A DNA stretch of 64,000 nucleotides from Fidelibacterota bacterium. Its GTDB lineage: Bacteria > Fidelibacterota > UBA2242 > JAFGTP01. The number at the start of each line of letters is the position of its first letter. Within the stretch, counting starts at the first letter, position 1. Positions 1-8,460 of this stretch are shown piece after piece. The translations under genes and the position numbers were made by a program. Under the pieces are notes generated by a model. That model saw only the letters and a list, made by a program, of their open reading frames with translations, was not told the origin of the DNA and did not search any database. Location of the stretch: the NCBI GenBank assembly GCA_016934035.1, contig JAFGTP010000036.1:1-64000 (forward strand), in the 5' to 3' direction.

Positions 1-71
1 AGATTTCTGATATTCAGCCGATATATGGAATGCTCCATCATCCAACAAGCAGAATCAAAGGTAAATGGTGA
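1..71 (+). CDS. possible C-terminal end of an upstream gene (partial)
   Basis: The third frame is open from the window edge to a TGA at 69-71 and would encode about 22 residues ending HPTSRIKGKW. Frame 1 is also open, to a TAA at 136-138. I cannot decide which, if either, is coding, and neither end matches a family I recognise. It is listed only because a gene probably ends just before the flagellar operon. Confidence 0.2.
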   Translation, partial: ISDIQPIYGMLHHPTSRIKGKW

Positions 72-166
72 ATTTTGGAAAAATATTCCAAAGACCATCC
101 TAATTGTTGCTCAGTCAATTTATTTCCTGAATAATTAATTTCTTGCGGTTTCTATAATTCTAATAT

Positions 167-191
167 TTTGATAACCAATCAGTTAATCAAA
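167..191. promoter_or_regulatory. imperfect inverted repeat upstream of flgB, possible activator site
   Basis: TTTGAT (167-172) and ATCAAA (186-191) are inverted around a 13-base spacer. The centre lies roughly 75 bp before the start of transcription expected from the sigma-54-like element at 229-244. Such a position would suit an enhancer-binding protein, but the arms are short in AT-rich DNA, so this is weak. The rest of 139-228 shows nothing I can name. Confidence 0.2.
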
Positions 192-228
192 TTTATGTCT
201 TTTTTTTAGACAGGGGGTCATTATTTTT

Positions 229-244
229 TGGCATGGCTATTGAC
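229..244 (+). promoter_or_regulatory. sigma-54-like promoter element before flgB (near-consensus)
   Basis: The sequence reads TGGCAT-N5-TTGAC. The -24 GG and the -12 G are spaced exactly as in the sigma-54 consensus TGGCAC-N5-TTGC, with one mismatch at the key C of the -12 GC. Transcription would start near 255, which places the ATG at 233 outside the message and makes the ATG at 275 the flgB start. The perfect element before flgF supports this reading, but the mismatch lowers confidence. Confidence 0.45.
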
Positions 245-274
245 ATTTTTGAAGTAAAAATTTGTGAGAATGAT

Positions 275-655
275 ATGGAAGTAGATATTTTTGGAACCAG
301 ACATAAATCGATGATAAAAAACGCAGTGGATGTTTACAACAAACAACACCAGGCTATCGCAAAAAATATTGCTAATGTCAATGATCCGTTATATAAACGG
401 GTGGAAACAGATTTTAGCAATGAACTGGAACTAGCTCTGCAAAACAACTCTCCGTTGAAAAGTTCCAATGAGAAACACATCACCAAACCTCACTATCAGG
501 GCACTTTAATGCCATCTTCTGGCGGATCAGGTAAAGTGGAAATCACCAAAGAAATGGCTGATCTGGCAGAAAACCAAATTCGTTATGAGTTTGTCACAAA
601 ACGTTTGGGTCGAATGTTCAAAAGTCTTGAATTAAGCATAAGGGGTAGATTATAA
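275..655 (+). CDS. flgB: flagellar basal-body rod protein FlgB
   Basis: FlgB is a proximal rod subunit in the periplasm, exported by the flagellar type III system. The product is 126 aa. Near its N-terminus it has the family signature (IAKNIANVNDP, then Y and a run leading into the variable region), and it has the usual amphipathic C-terminal helix. An in-frame ATG at 233 would add 14 residues (MAIDIFEVK...) that FlgB proteins do not normally have, and that start overlaps a sigma-54-like element. The ATG at 275, with GTGAGAA just upstream, therefore fits better. The stop overlaps the flgC start by one base (TAATG). This is the first gene of the flagellar operon. Confidence 0.9.
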   Translation: MEVDIFGTRHKSMIKNAVDVYNKQHQAIAKNIANVNDPLYKRVETDFSNELELALQNNSPLKSSNEKHITKPHYQGTLMPSSGGSGKVEITKEMADLAENQIRYEFVTKRLGRMFKSLELSIRGRL

Positions 656-1149
656 TGTCAGTTGACGGAATATTTTCATCTTTCCAGATTACACTTCGTG
701 GATTAAGAACGGAAATGAAAAAACTGGAAGCAATTTCAGAAAATGTTGCCAATGCCGAAAGAGCACCTGACAAAGATGGAAAAATCTATAAGCGGAAAAT
801 TGTGCTTTCAGCAGCAACGGATAGACGAAAAAATTTGGATTTTGAAAACCAGATGAACTTAAAATTGCAGGAAAATGAAAGCCAACATATCACTCGTTTT
901 CGAGAAAGCAAAGAAAACCCCTCATCCGTAAAAAATGAAAGATTTTTCGAAGTGGTCGATTTACCCGGAGAAAAATTAGTATATAATCCAGCCCATCCCC
1001 GGGCCAATGCTGAAGGCTATGTCTGTATGCCAAAAATCAATATGGTCGAGGAGATGGTAGACCTGATGGCAGCCAGTCGGGCTTATGAGGCCAATATTAA
1101 TGTAATGCAAGCCGGCAAGAAAATGGCTGCAGATACTTTAAAAATCTAG
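655..1149 (+). CDS. flgC: flagellar basal-body rod protein FlgC
   Basis: FlgC is a proximal rod subunit that assembles with FlgB, FlgF and FliE. The product is 164 aa, slightly longer than the common 135-150 aa because of a charged central insertion. The N-terminal rod motif (ISENVANAERAP) and the C-terminal rod-family signature (NMVEEMVDLMAASRAYEANI) are both clear. The start overlaps the flgB stop by one base, which implies translational coupling. Confidence 0.96.
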   Translation: MSVDGIFSSFQITLRGLRTEMKKLEAISENVANAERAPDKDGKIYKRKIVLSAATDRRKNLDFENQMNLKLQENESQHITRFRESKENPSSVKNERFFEVVDLPGEKLVYNPAHPRANAEGYVCMPKINMVEEMVDLMAASRAYEANINVMQAGKKMAADTLKI

Positions 1150-1156
1150 GTGAAAA

Positions 1157-1435
1157 ATGAAAATTTTATCCTCTCTTCAAAGTAATTTATCAGACAATTT
1201 TTTCCGTGATCAGAGAGATCGGACGGTGCAAAACAGCCATCAGGATGATGCGGATTTATTGCTGAATGCCAATGCTATCGTCAAACAGGATAAAACCCAA
1301 AAAATTTTATCCAGCAGTGAAAAAAATACCATGCACATATTTTTCGGGACACAAATTCCAGACGAAATGAAATTGTATGGACATAATAGTATTAAACAGA
1401 TCACCAAGGGTCAATTGTTGGATGTAAGAGGTTAA
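1157..1435 (+). CDS. small uncharacterised protein in the flagellar operon
   Basis: This encodes 92 aa between flgC and fliE with 7- and 4-base gaps and a good ribosome binding site (AGGTGA five bases before the ATG). I do not recognise the product. It is hydrophilic, with no signal peptide or membrane segment and a low-complexity polar first half. It ends in a more ordered stretch, IKQITKGQLLDVRG. Tight packing between rod genes suggests a rod or export accessory role, but that is inference from position only. Confidence 0.65.
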   Translation: MKILSSLQSNLSDNFFRDQRDRTVQNSHQDDADLLLNANAIVKQDKTQKILSSSEKNTMHIFFGTQIPDEMKLYGHNSIKQITKGQLLDVRG

Positions 1436-1439
1436 AATT

Positions 1440-1751
1440 ATGGCAACCATCAATGACATACTCATTACCAGAAATTTACCAGGAGTTGAAACCAACCAAC
1501 CGTCTGTTGTAGAGAAAAAAAGCAAAAGTACGATTAATTTTTCCGATACAATAAAGGATTTTCTTGAAGCTGTAAATAAAGATCAAAAGGAAGCCTCAAA
1601 ATCTGTTGAGAATGTAGTTTTAGGGAAATCAGATACACTGGCTGATGCCATGACAAAACTGGAAGAAGCCGGCCTCAGTTTTCAATTAATGCTGGAAATA
1701 AAAAATAAACTGATCGATGCCTATAATGAACTTAACAGAATGCAAGTTTAA
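1440..1751 (+). CDS. fliE: flagellar hook-basal body protein FliE
   Basis: FliE links the MS ring to the rod and is an early export substrate. The product is 103 aa, the normal length. The FliE C-terminal signature is present: F-x2-F in the middle and the helix LSFQLMLEIKNKLIDAYNEL before a terminal NRMQV. Its place between the rod genes and fliF matches the common flgBC-fliE-fliF order. Confidence 0.93.
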   Translation: MATINDILITRNLPGVETNQPSVVEKKSKSTINFSDTIKDFLEAVNKDQKEASKSVENVVLGKSDTLADAMTKLEEAGLSFQLMLEIKNKLIDAYNELNRMQV

Positions 1752-1772
1752 CAAATTCAACATCGGGAAAAT

Positions 1773-3404
1773 ATGAACCAAATTTTTGCACAAATTCTAC
1801 AATTTCTCAGAAAATTTACTATCCTGCAAAGGGCCTTGATATTACTGGTTTTTCTGGGAATCATCAGTTCCATTGTGACGTTGATCCTTTGGGCCAACAG
1901 GCCTGAATACCAAGTGCTTTATGGTGATTTAAAACCGGAACAGGCAAGTAAAATCATTGCCGAATTGAGAGAACGGAAAATTACTTTTCGTCTGGATGAT
2001 GGAGGGGAAACAATTAAAATCCCTGCCAAAGAAATTCCTGAAATGCGGCTCAATCTGGCTGAAAAGGGGCTGACCGGAGACATCACAGAAAAAGGCTATG
2101 ATGTTTTTGATGAACAAAGAATTGGTATGACCTCCTTTATGCAGCAATTGAATATGAAGCGGGCTCTCGAGGGAGAACTGACCAAGTCTATCAATAATTT
2201 CCCTGCTGTAAAAAATTGCCGGGTCCATCTGGTCCTGCCGGAAGAAAAACTTTTTGAAGAGGAACAAAACGGCAGTGCCTCCGTTGTCCTTTTTCTGGAA
2301 GAAGGGTTCACACTTAAAGAAGGTCAGATCAAAGGTATCGAAATGCTGGTGGCTAATAGCGTCAAAGGCATCGGGCGTGAAAACGTCATCGTTGTTGATA
2401 GCAATGGCAATATGCTGTCACAAGCCGGAGAAGAGGGCAATGCCAGCAGTGCCGGCAGTCACTGGGAATTGCGGACTAACATTGAAAATAAATTGCAACA
2501 GAAAGTTGAAAAGATTGTGGAAAATATCGTTGGCAGAGGCAATACTGTCGTCCAGGTTTCAGCAGAACTGAATATGGATAGAATTGAAAGAGTTGCCCAT
2601 AGGGTTGACCCTGAAAATGTTGCCGTTATCAGTGAAGAATCCCAAATTGAAACGCGAACAAATGTTGATACTTTATCCAATAATCTCAATGAAAATATTT
2701 CCCGTGAAAATGTTATTACCAATTATGAGACGGCTAAAATTGAGGAGAGATATACCAGCGGAACCGGTACGATCAAGCGGGTCAGTGTTGCCGTTTTGGT
2801 CAATGGAAAATACAATCGCACTACCGATGCTGAAGGCAAGATTGCGGAAGTCTATGACCCGCGCACTCAGGAAGAATTGGATTATATCAGCAATCTGGTA
2901 AAAGGTGCAGTTGGATTTGATGAAAACAGGGGAGATTTAATTGAGGTACAAAATTTACAGTTTGATCGTCGCGAAGTTGACAATAACCAAACTTATTTTG
3001 CAGAATTGGAAAGAAAAGAGTTAATCAATACACTCATTACAAGGGGAATTATTGTATTAACGATTATCATCGCTTTCATCATGATACGTCGTCTTGCCAA
3101 GAGTTCTGCCAAAGCCCTGGGACTACCTGAACCTGAGGAAAAAATGGCCCTTGCTGGAGCTGTCAGCGGCACTGGAGAGCAGGCTGCCAAAGAATTACAA
3201 CCTAAAGAAGAACCCAAGAAACTCAAGGCCAAAGAGCCAGAGGTAGTGATAGATGAAGACCAATTTATTATGCATTTGAGTCCTGAAGCTAAAGCACGAT
3301 TGAAAGCAAAAGAAAAAATGGTTGATGCTGTGAGAAATTTCTGTAAAAATAACCCTGAAGATGCTTCCCAGCTTTTCAGAATCTGGCTAACTCAAAAGGA
3401 TTAA
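1773..3404 (+). CDS. fliF: flagellar MS-ring protein FliF
   Basis: FliF forms the MS ring in the inner membrane and the housing for the export gate. The product is 543 aa. It has an N-terminal membrane segment (about residues 20-42) followed by the YscJ/FliF ring-building domain (about 45-220, with RVHLVLPEE), a second ring-building domain, a long polar stretch, and a second membrane segment near 420-440 (IIVLTIIIAFIMI). The C-terminal tail (about 490-543) should bind FliG, the next gene, which begins 2 bases after the stop. Confidence 0.97.
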   Translation: MNQIFAQILQFLRKFTILQRALILLVFLGIISSIVTLILWANRPEYQVLYGDLKPEQASKIIAELRERKITFRLDDGGETIKIPAKEIPEMRLNLAEKGLTGDITEKGYDVFDEQRIGMTSFMQQLNMKRALEGELTKSINNFPAVKNCRVHLVLPEEKLFEEEQNGSASVVLFLEEGFTLKEGQIKGIEMLVANSVKGIGRENVIVVDSNGNMLSQAGEEGNASSAGSHWELRTNIENKLQQKVEKIVENIVGRGNTVVQVSAELNMDRIERVAHRVDPENVAVISEESQIETRTNVDTLSNNLNENISRENVITNYETAKIEERYTSGTGTIKRVSVAVLVNGKYNRTTDAEGKIAEVYDPRTQEELDYISNLVKGAVGFDENRGDLIEVQNLQFDRREVDNNQTYFAELERKELINTLITRGIIVLTIIIAFIMIRRLAKSSAKALGLPEPEEKMALAGAVSGTGEQAAKELQPKEEPKKLKAKEPEVVIDEDQFIMHLSPEAKARLKAKEKMVDAVRNFCKNNPEDASQLFRIWLTQKD

Positions 3405-3405
3405 C

Positions 3406-4428
3406 ATGGACGTTGGTGGCGAAAAACAACACAAGATGACCACAGGCCTGGAAAAGGCTGCCCTGGTCCTCATATCTCTTGGCGAGGAATATGCTTCGGA
3501 AGTAATCAAACATTTCTCCGATACTGAAACCGAACGTGTTACCATTGCAATTGCAAAAAGAAAAAACGTTGATGCGGATTCTATCGGATCTGCCATTGAA
3601 GAATTTTTTCAAATGATCGAGGGAAAAAAACATATTCTTTCCGGTGGTTTGAACTATGCTAAAAAAATCCTGGAAGATGCCTGGGGACATAAAAAAGCGG
3701 AAGAAATAATCCAGCGGGTCGAAGCCACCACCGAAGTCAGTGCTTTTTATCTGCTGCAAACAGTTGATGATAAACAGTTGCTAAACTTCCTGTCCAACGA
3801 ACACCCACAAACCGTTGCCTTAATTTTGGCCAATTTAAAATCTGTTCAGGCAGCCACTATTTTATCCGAATTACCGGAAGAAATGCAGGGCGAAATCAGC
3901 TACCGGCTGGCCACTATGGAAAAAACTTCACCGGAATTGATCCGGGAAATTGAAAATGCACTCAGAGAACAACTAGGCTCTGTATTTGGCGGACAAATGT
4001 CAAAAATCGGAGGAGCTGTTGCCATGGCTGAAATTCTCAATTCCACATCCCGGACAGCCGAAAAGAATATTCTTGACTCCATCGAAGGAAGGAACCCGCA
4101 ACTTTATGAAGAAATCAAGAACCTAATGTTTACTTTTGAAGATGTTGAAAAATTGAGCGATGCAGCAATTCAGAGAATTACCCGTGAAGTGGACTCCAAG
4201 ACTCTGGCCCTATCAATGAAGGCCGCTTCACCGACTCTCAGAGACAAAATTATGCGCAATATGTCAGAGCGTGCTTCAGAAATGCTCAAGGATGAATTAC
4301 AATACCTCGGGCCTGTACGGGTCAAGGAGGTGGAAAATGCGCAATCCATAATTTTGGATGCTATTCGTGATCTCGATGAAGCGGGTGAAATCAATATGGC
4401 TGCTGGCGAAGAGGAGATGATTGAATAA
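3406..4428 (+). CDS. fliG: flagellar motor switch protein FliG
   Basis: FliG is the rotor protein that couples the MS ring to the stator and carries switching. The product is 340 aa, the usual length. The N-terminal FliF-binding domain opens with EKAALVLISLGEEYA. The middle domain carries the EHPQ motif (NEHPQTVALIL), and the C-terminal torque domain carries charged helices (TREVDSKTLALSMK, then KIMRNMSERA). The stop overlaps the fliH start (TAATG). Confidence 0.97.
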   Translation: MDVGGEKQHKMTTGLEKAALVLISLGEEYASEVIKHFSDTETERVTIAIAKRKNVDADSIGSAIEEFFQMIEGKKHILSGGLNYAKKILEDAWGHKKAEEIIQRVEATTEVSAFYLLQTVDDKQLLNFLSNEHPQTVALILANLKSVQAATILSELPEEMQGEISYRLATMEKTSPELIREIENALREQLGSVFGGQMSKIGGAVAMAEILNSTSRTAEKNILDSIEGRNPQLYEEIKNLMFTFEDVEKLSDAAIQRITREVDSKTLALSMKAASPTLRDKIMRNMSERASEMLKDELQYLGPVRVKEVENAQSIILDAIRDLDEAGEINMAAGEEEMIE

Positions 4429-5129
4429 TGGAAAAAATCCATCTTCCTCTCAAAGTAAAAGTAAAAGCAATACAACAAAAAAATACCGATATTAATGATT
4501 TGGATCCTGAAATCAAGGACAGCACCTTAAAAATAAATCTTGGTAACATGGTTAAAAAAAAAGGGTCAGTCAAAGAAGACGACGAATTGCTTCACCGAAT
4601 TCATATGCTGGAGGAATCTCTTCAACAGGCCAGGGAAGAAGCATTCAAAACCGGAATTGAAGAAGGAAAAGAGCAACTGAAAAATGAAATTGAAGCACAA
4701 CTACTCAATGAGTCCAAGGCATTGAAAGTTCTGCTGAAAAACTTGTCCGGAGAATTGAAAAAAGAAATTAAAAAATTACAGCCGGCAGTTTTAAATCTTT
4801 CCCTGGGAATTGCAGAAAAAATATTAAATCGGGCCCTTTCTGATAATGAGTCTGCAAATGAAATTTTAAAAAGTCAGATTGGACGGATATTGCATGAATT
4901 AATGGATCAAGAAACCATTACCATTCATGTTTCCCCATTACAAATTGAATGGATAATCAAAGCCAATATAGAGGAGGAGTTCCGCTTGCCGGGAACACTG
5001 AAAATAAAATTTTATGAAGACAGAAACCTCAGGCCTGGTGAATGTATATTGGAATCCACCAATATTTTGATCGAAGGCAAATTCAAGGAACAATTAAAAA
5101 ATTTGGAAGCCCAATTGCTGAATCTGTAA
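4428..5129 (+). CDS. fliH: flagellar export stator FliH
   Basis: FliH binds the FliI ATPase and tethers it to the C-ring and export gate in the cytoplasm. The product is 233 aa. It has a variable N-terminus, a long charged helix (about 45-105), and the FliH/V-ATPase E-like C-terminal domain with LSLGIAEKILNRAL. Identification rests on this domain plus position between fliG and fliI. It overlaps fliG by one base. Confidence 0.9.
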   Translation: MEKIHLPLKVKVKAIQQKNTDINDLDPEIKDSTLKINLGNMVKKKGSVKEDDELLHRIHMLEESLQQAREEAFKTGIEEGKEQLKNEIEAQLLNESKALKVLLKNLSGELKKEIKKLQPAVLNLSLGIAEKILNRALSDNESANEILKSQIGRILHELMDQETITIHVSPLQIEWIIKANIEEEFRLPGTLKIKFYEDRNLRPGECILESTNILIEGKFKEQLKNLEAQLLNL

Positions 5130-5130
5130 A

Positions 5131-6450
5131 ATGAGTCTGATACTAGAACATATTGAGCACTATGTTAACCATTTACCTTATCTGAATATTGATAAAATCA
5201 TCGGTAAAGTCACAAAGGTTGTGGGGCTGGTCATCGAGGCAACACTTCCCGATGCTACCATGGGTGAACTTTGTGAAATCTTTAAACGAGATGGCTCGGT
5301 GATACGGGCAGAAGTAGTTGGTTTTCGGGAAAATAAAATTCTGCTGATGCCATTGGATGAAACCATTGGTATTTCACCGGGAAGTAAAGTCATCAAAAGC
5401 CCCAAACCCCTGTCCACTTTAGTCGGTGGGGAATTACTGGGCAGGGTCATTGACGGATTTGGAAACCCGATTGACGGAAAAGGGCCCATAAATACAAAGC
5501 ACAAAGTTCCGGTTTACAATAGTCCCCCAGGACCCATGGATAGAAAAAGAATAAAAGATCCCCTGACTACAGGAATCAAGGCTATTGATTCACTGATCAC
5601 GATAGGTTTGGGACAAAGAGTGGGTATATTTGCCGGTAGTGGCGTTGGTAAAAGCGTCACCCTGGGCATGATTGCAAAATACACGGATGCTGAAATCAAT
5701 GTCATCGGGCTTATCGGTGAACGGGGCCGTGAAGTTAAGGAATTTATTGAACGCGATTTGGGTGAACAGGGGCTCAGGCGGTCGGTTGTCATCGTCGCCA
5801 CCTCAGACCAGGCAGCTATGGTCCGCGTCAAAGCTTCATTTATGGCTACTGCAATAGCAGAATATTTTCGGGACCAGGGAAAAAATGTCATGCTGATGAT
5901 GGATTCTCTGACCCGGTTTGCCATGGCCCAAAGGGAAATCGGACTGGCAGCTGGTGAACCGCCAGCGACAAAAGGTTACACGCCATCGGTTTTTGCAGCC
6001 ATGCCACGATTGCTGGAACGTGCCGGCACATCCTTCAAAGGGACCATAACTGGATTGTACACTGTTCTGGTGGAAAGTGATGACATGGATGAGCCTATCA
6101 GTGACGCTGCCCGGTCAATACTTGATGGCCATGTAGTGCTTTCCAGAAAACTGGCCAATCGCGGTCACTACCCGGCTATTGATGTACTGGAAAGCGTTTC
6201 CCGGCTAAAAAATGAAGTAACTGATCCGGAACATCGAAAAACCTCGCTCAGAATTTTGGAAATTCTTTCCAATTACTATGATTCTGAAGACCTCATAAAA
6301 ATTGGTGCTTACCAAGAAGGTACGAATCCAAAAATTGATGAAGCAATCCAAAAAATTGACCGAATTAATGAATTTTTAAAGCAGGGCACAGAAGAAGCCT
6401 GGGATATGAAGGATACTGTCGAACAGATGACTGCTTTGCTGGGAGCTTGA
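5131..6450 (+). CDS. fliI: flagellum-specific ATPase FliI
   Basis: FliI is the ATPase that helps feed export substrates to the type III gate. The product is 439 aa, full length. Visible features are Walker A (GSGVGKS), the glutamate-bearing LIGERGREV strand, Walker B (NVMLMMDSLTRFA), and the family C-terminal signature around GAYQEGTNPKIDEAI. It follows fliH by one base and precedes fliJ by four. Confidence 0.98.
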   Translation: MSLILEHIEHYVNHLPYLNIDKIIGKVTKVVGLVIEATLPDATMGELCEIFKRDGSVIRAEVVGFRENKILLMPLDETIGISPGSKVIKSPKPLSTLVGGELLGRVIDGFGNPIDGKGPINTKHKVPVYNSPPGPMDRKRIKDPLTTGIKAIDSLITIGLGQRVGIFAGSGVGKSVTLGMIAKYTDAEINVIGLIGERGREVKEFIERDLGEQGLRRSVVIVATSDQAAMVRVKASFMATAIAEYFRDQGKNVMLMMDSLTRFAMAQREIGLAAGEPPATKGYTPSVFAAMPRLLERAGTSFKGTITGLYTVLVESDDMDEPISDAARSILDGHVVLSRKLANRGHYPAIDVLESVSRLKNEVTDPEHRKTSLRILEILSNYYDSEDLIKIGAYQEGTNPKIDEAIQKIDRINEFLKQGTEEAWDMKDTVEQMTALLGA

Positions 6451-6454
6451 TATC

Positions 6455-6904
6455 ATGCCAAAAAAGTTTTCCTTTCCTCTGGAAAATATTTTAAAATACC
6501 GCAGGAAGTTGCAGGATAACAAAATGCTTAAATTGCATCAGACCAAAATGGAACTGCAGGCAGAGCAGGAAAAACTAACAGATATTAAAGCTTTTAAAGA
6601 AGGCCTTTTAAATAACGGCAGACTTGAAACGCCCCAAAAACTGGATCTTGTGAACAGAAAAATTTATAATGAATTTGTGGGCCAGGTCAATGATAGTATC
6701 AATAAGCAAAACCGTGCTGTTAATGTATCAAAAAGAAAAGTGATCAAAGCCACTGAAGAACTTGATGAAGAAACAAAAAGAAAAAAGATACTGGAAAAAT
6801 TAAAAGAAAGACATTTGGAAAAATTCAAAGTTGACCAACGCAGAAAAGAAGAAAAAGATAACAGTGAAGTGGCTCTGAGAAAATCCTATTTTGGTGATCG
6901 TTGA
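6455..6904 (+). CDS. fliJ: flagellar export chaperone FliJ
   Basis: FliJ is the small coiled-coil stalk that sits in the FliI ring. The product is 149 aa, extremely rich in Lys and Glu and predicted to be all helical. The start is typical of the family (FPLENILKYRRKLQDNK). Family members diverge strongly, so the call uses the N-terminal motif, the coiled-coil composition and the position after fliI. Confidence 0.88.
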   Translation: MPKKFSFPLENILKYRRKLQDNKMLKLHQTKMELQAEQEKLTDIKAFKEGLLNNGRLETPQKLDLVNRKIYNEFVGQVNDSINKQNRAVNVSKRKVIKATEELDEETKRKKILEKLKERHLEKFKVDQRRKEEKDNSEVALRKSYFGDR

Positions 6905-6905
6905 T

Positions 6906-7484
6906 ATGAAAAAAGTAATATTAATAGTCTTGGGAGGATTACTTCTCTTTGTAGTGTTGGTGGCCTTGGTTTTTGTGGTTTTGACTTACCTGGAAAAAAA
7001 TACGGCTGCACCCCTTGAGACAATCGACAAGATACCAACGGAAGAAAATAATTCCATCCTGGGTATTCTACTGGCTGAAAAACAGGCAATTATCGATTCA
7101 CTATCCTCTCAAAAAGTCCAATTTGAGGATTCTTTAGCGATACAAGTGGCCCTAAACGACAGCCTGGAAACTCTGCTACTGGAAAAATCAAACTTTTTAT
7201 CAAAGGACAGTACCACCATTTCAAAACTCACTGCAGAACTGGCTAAAATCAAAAGTGATATAGAACAGGAAAAATTGTCAAATCAAATTACTGAAGAAAT
7301 CAGGCAACTGGCAAAAACCTACGAGCAAATGAAAATCAGTGAAATGAAACCTATTTTTGATCAACTGGATGATAAAACAGTCATCGCTTTGTATAATGCA
7401 ATGAGCGCACGAAAAAAACCCATGGTATTGAAAGCCCTGAATACCGATAGGGCCGCAAAACTCACACGAGAATTATCCCAATAA
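6906..7484 (+). CDS. MotE-like stator chaperone (MgtE-N-like domain)
   Basis: The product is 192 aa. It has an N-terminal membrane anchor (about residues 2-28), a coiled coil (about 50-125) and a C-terminal helical domain (about 130-190) resembling the MgtE N-terminal or FliG-like fold (FDQLDDKTVIALYNAMSARKK). This is the architecture of MotE, which assists MotC/MotB function in other bacteria. I chose the ATG at 6906, one base after the fliJ stop; the longer frame from 6891 would overlap fliJ. It closes the first flagellar block, and no motA or motB is in the window. Confidence 0.75.
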   Translation: MKKVILIVLGGLLLFVVLVALVFVVLTYLEKNTAAPLETIDKIPTEENNSILGILLAEKQAIIDSLSSQKVQFEDSLAIQVALNDSLETLLLEKSNFLSKDSTTISKLTAELAKIKSDIEQEKLSNQITEEIRQLAKTYEQMKISEMKPIFDQLDDKTVIALYNAMSARKKPMVLKALNTDRAAKLTRELSQ

Positions 7485-7595
7485 ACTTATACTTTCGGCA
7501 ATTATCCCCAGAACTTTAAGATAAAATGGAAAAAAATTCCACCAATAGTCATAATATTCCGATAAAATTTAATAAAAAAGTATAAAATTCTATAA

Positions 7596-7613
7596 ATTGA
7601 AATAAATTTCAAT
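7596..7613. promoter_or_regulatory. perfect palindrome, candidate enhancer site for the flgF sigma-54 promoter
   Basis: ATTGAAAT-AA-ATTTCAAT is a perfect inverted repeat with 8-base arms. Its centre lies about 105 bp upstream of the predicted start at about 7709, the usual distance for an NtrC/FlrC-type activator. The surrounding DNA is very AT-rich, so a chance palindrome is possible. The rest of 7485-7680 shows no open frame or terminator I can support. Confidence 0.4.
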
Positions 7614-7682
7614 AGATTGTTTTTGAAATAATATATTTAAAATCAACAGTTTACATAAAAAACCTCCCAATCATAAAAATTG

Positions 7683-7698
7683 TGGCAATCCATTTGCG
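7683..7698 (+). promoter_or_regulatory. sigma-54 promoter driving flgF-flgG and downstream genes
   Basis: The sequence TGGCA-A-TCCAT-TTGCG matches the sigma-54 consensus: GG and GC at the invariant 12-base register and TTTGC at the -12 box. Transcription should start near 7709. This lies 19 bases before the ATG at 7728 and leaves the AAAGGAGAAG ribosome binding site inside the leader. It is the only sizeable gap in the flagellar locus, so it probably starts the second flagellar transcription unit. Confidence 0.85.
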
Positions 7699-7727
7699 TT
7701 ATCCTTTTTTGTAAAAAAGGAGAAGCC

Positions 7728-8447
7728 ATGGACTTTAGGTTAGACGAATTAAAATCAGCAATGATTATCCAGACTAAAAAAAATGATATAGTAGCCAATA
7801 ACCTAGCAAATATTGATACTATTGGATTCAAAAAAGATTACACCTTTTTTAATGCATTCAAAAAAGAATTGGAAGAGGTTAATAATCTTTCCATTCATAC
7901 TGTTAAGGATTTTACTCAGGGAGATTTTGAAGAAACCAATAATCCCCTGGATTTCGCTTTGTCTGGTGGTGGCTTTTTTACCATTGAAGTAGCCAGTGAA
8001 AAAGTGTATACCCGCAATGGACATTTTGAACTGGATCCCGATGGTTTTTTGACAGACAGTGAAGGGAATTATGTCCTTGGCCAGCAAGGCCGAATCAACC
8101 TGACTCAGAATTTTGATACGGTTAGCAATATTTTTGTCAGCAGCGAAGGTGAAATCTACGTGGATGATATTCCCGTCGATTATTTTCAGATTGCAAATTT
8201 TGATGAAAATACTCAGGTCGAAAGGCTTTCTGGTTCAGTATTCAGAGTTAAAAATTCAGAATCTTTAAACACAAAAAATAACAATAACTTCATTTTACAG
8301 GGAAGAATTGAAAAGTCAAATGTGAACCCCGTTTCCGAAATGGTCAATCTGATCGAAATTGAACGAGGGTTTGAAAGTTCGCAAAAGACCATCAGAATTC
8401 TTGATGATATCCTGAGCAAAGCTTCTTCCCAACTCAGCAGAGTATAG
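7728..8447 (+). CDS. flgF: flagellar basal-body rod protein FlgF
   Basis: FlgF is a proximal rod subunit next to FlgG. The product is 239 aa. It has an N-terminal rod motif (NDIVANNLANIDTIGFKKD), the FlgE/F/G core (GDFEETNNPLDFALSGGGFF) and the C-terminal rod signature (NPVSEMVNLIEIERGFE). A TTG 48 bases upstream is in frame, but that region is occupied by the sigma-54 promoter. The ATG at 7728, with AAGGAG seven bases before it, is therefore the start. Confidence 0.93.
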   Translation: MDFRLDELKSAMIIQTKKNDIVANNLANIDTIGFKKDYTFFNAFKKELEEVNNLSIHTVKDFTQGDFEETNNPLDFALSGGGFFTIEVASEKVYTRNGHFELDPDGFLTDSEGNYVLGQQGRINLTQNFDTVSNIFVSSEGEIYVDDIPVDYFQIANFDENTQVERLSGSVFRVKNSESLNTKNNNNFILQGRIEKSNVNPVSEMVNLIEIERGFESSQKTIRILDDILSKASSQLSRV

Positions 8448-8460
8448 GAGTGAAATAGAA

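Noticed and set aside
15..24. GCCGATAT, resembling a sigma-28 -10 box
   Set aside because: It lies more than 200 bases before flgB and probably inside the end of another gene. The matching -35 would lie outside the window.
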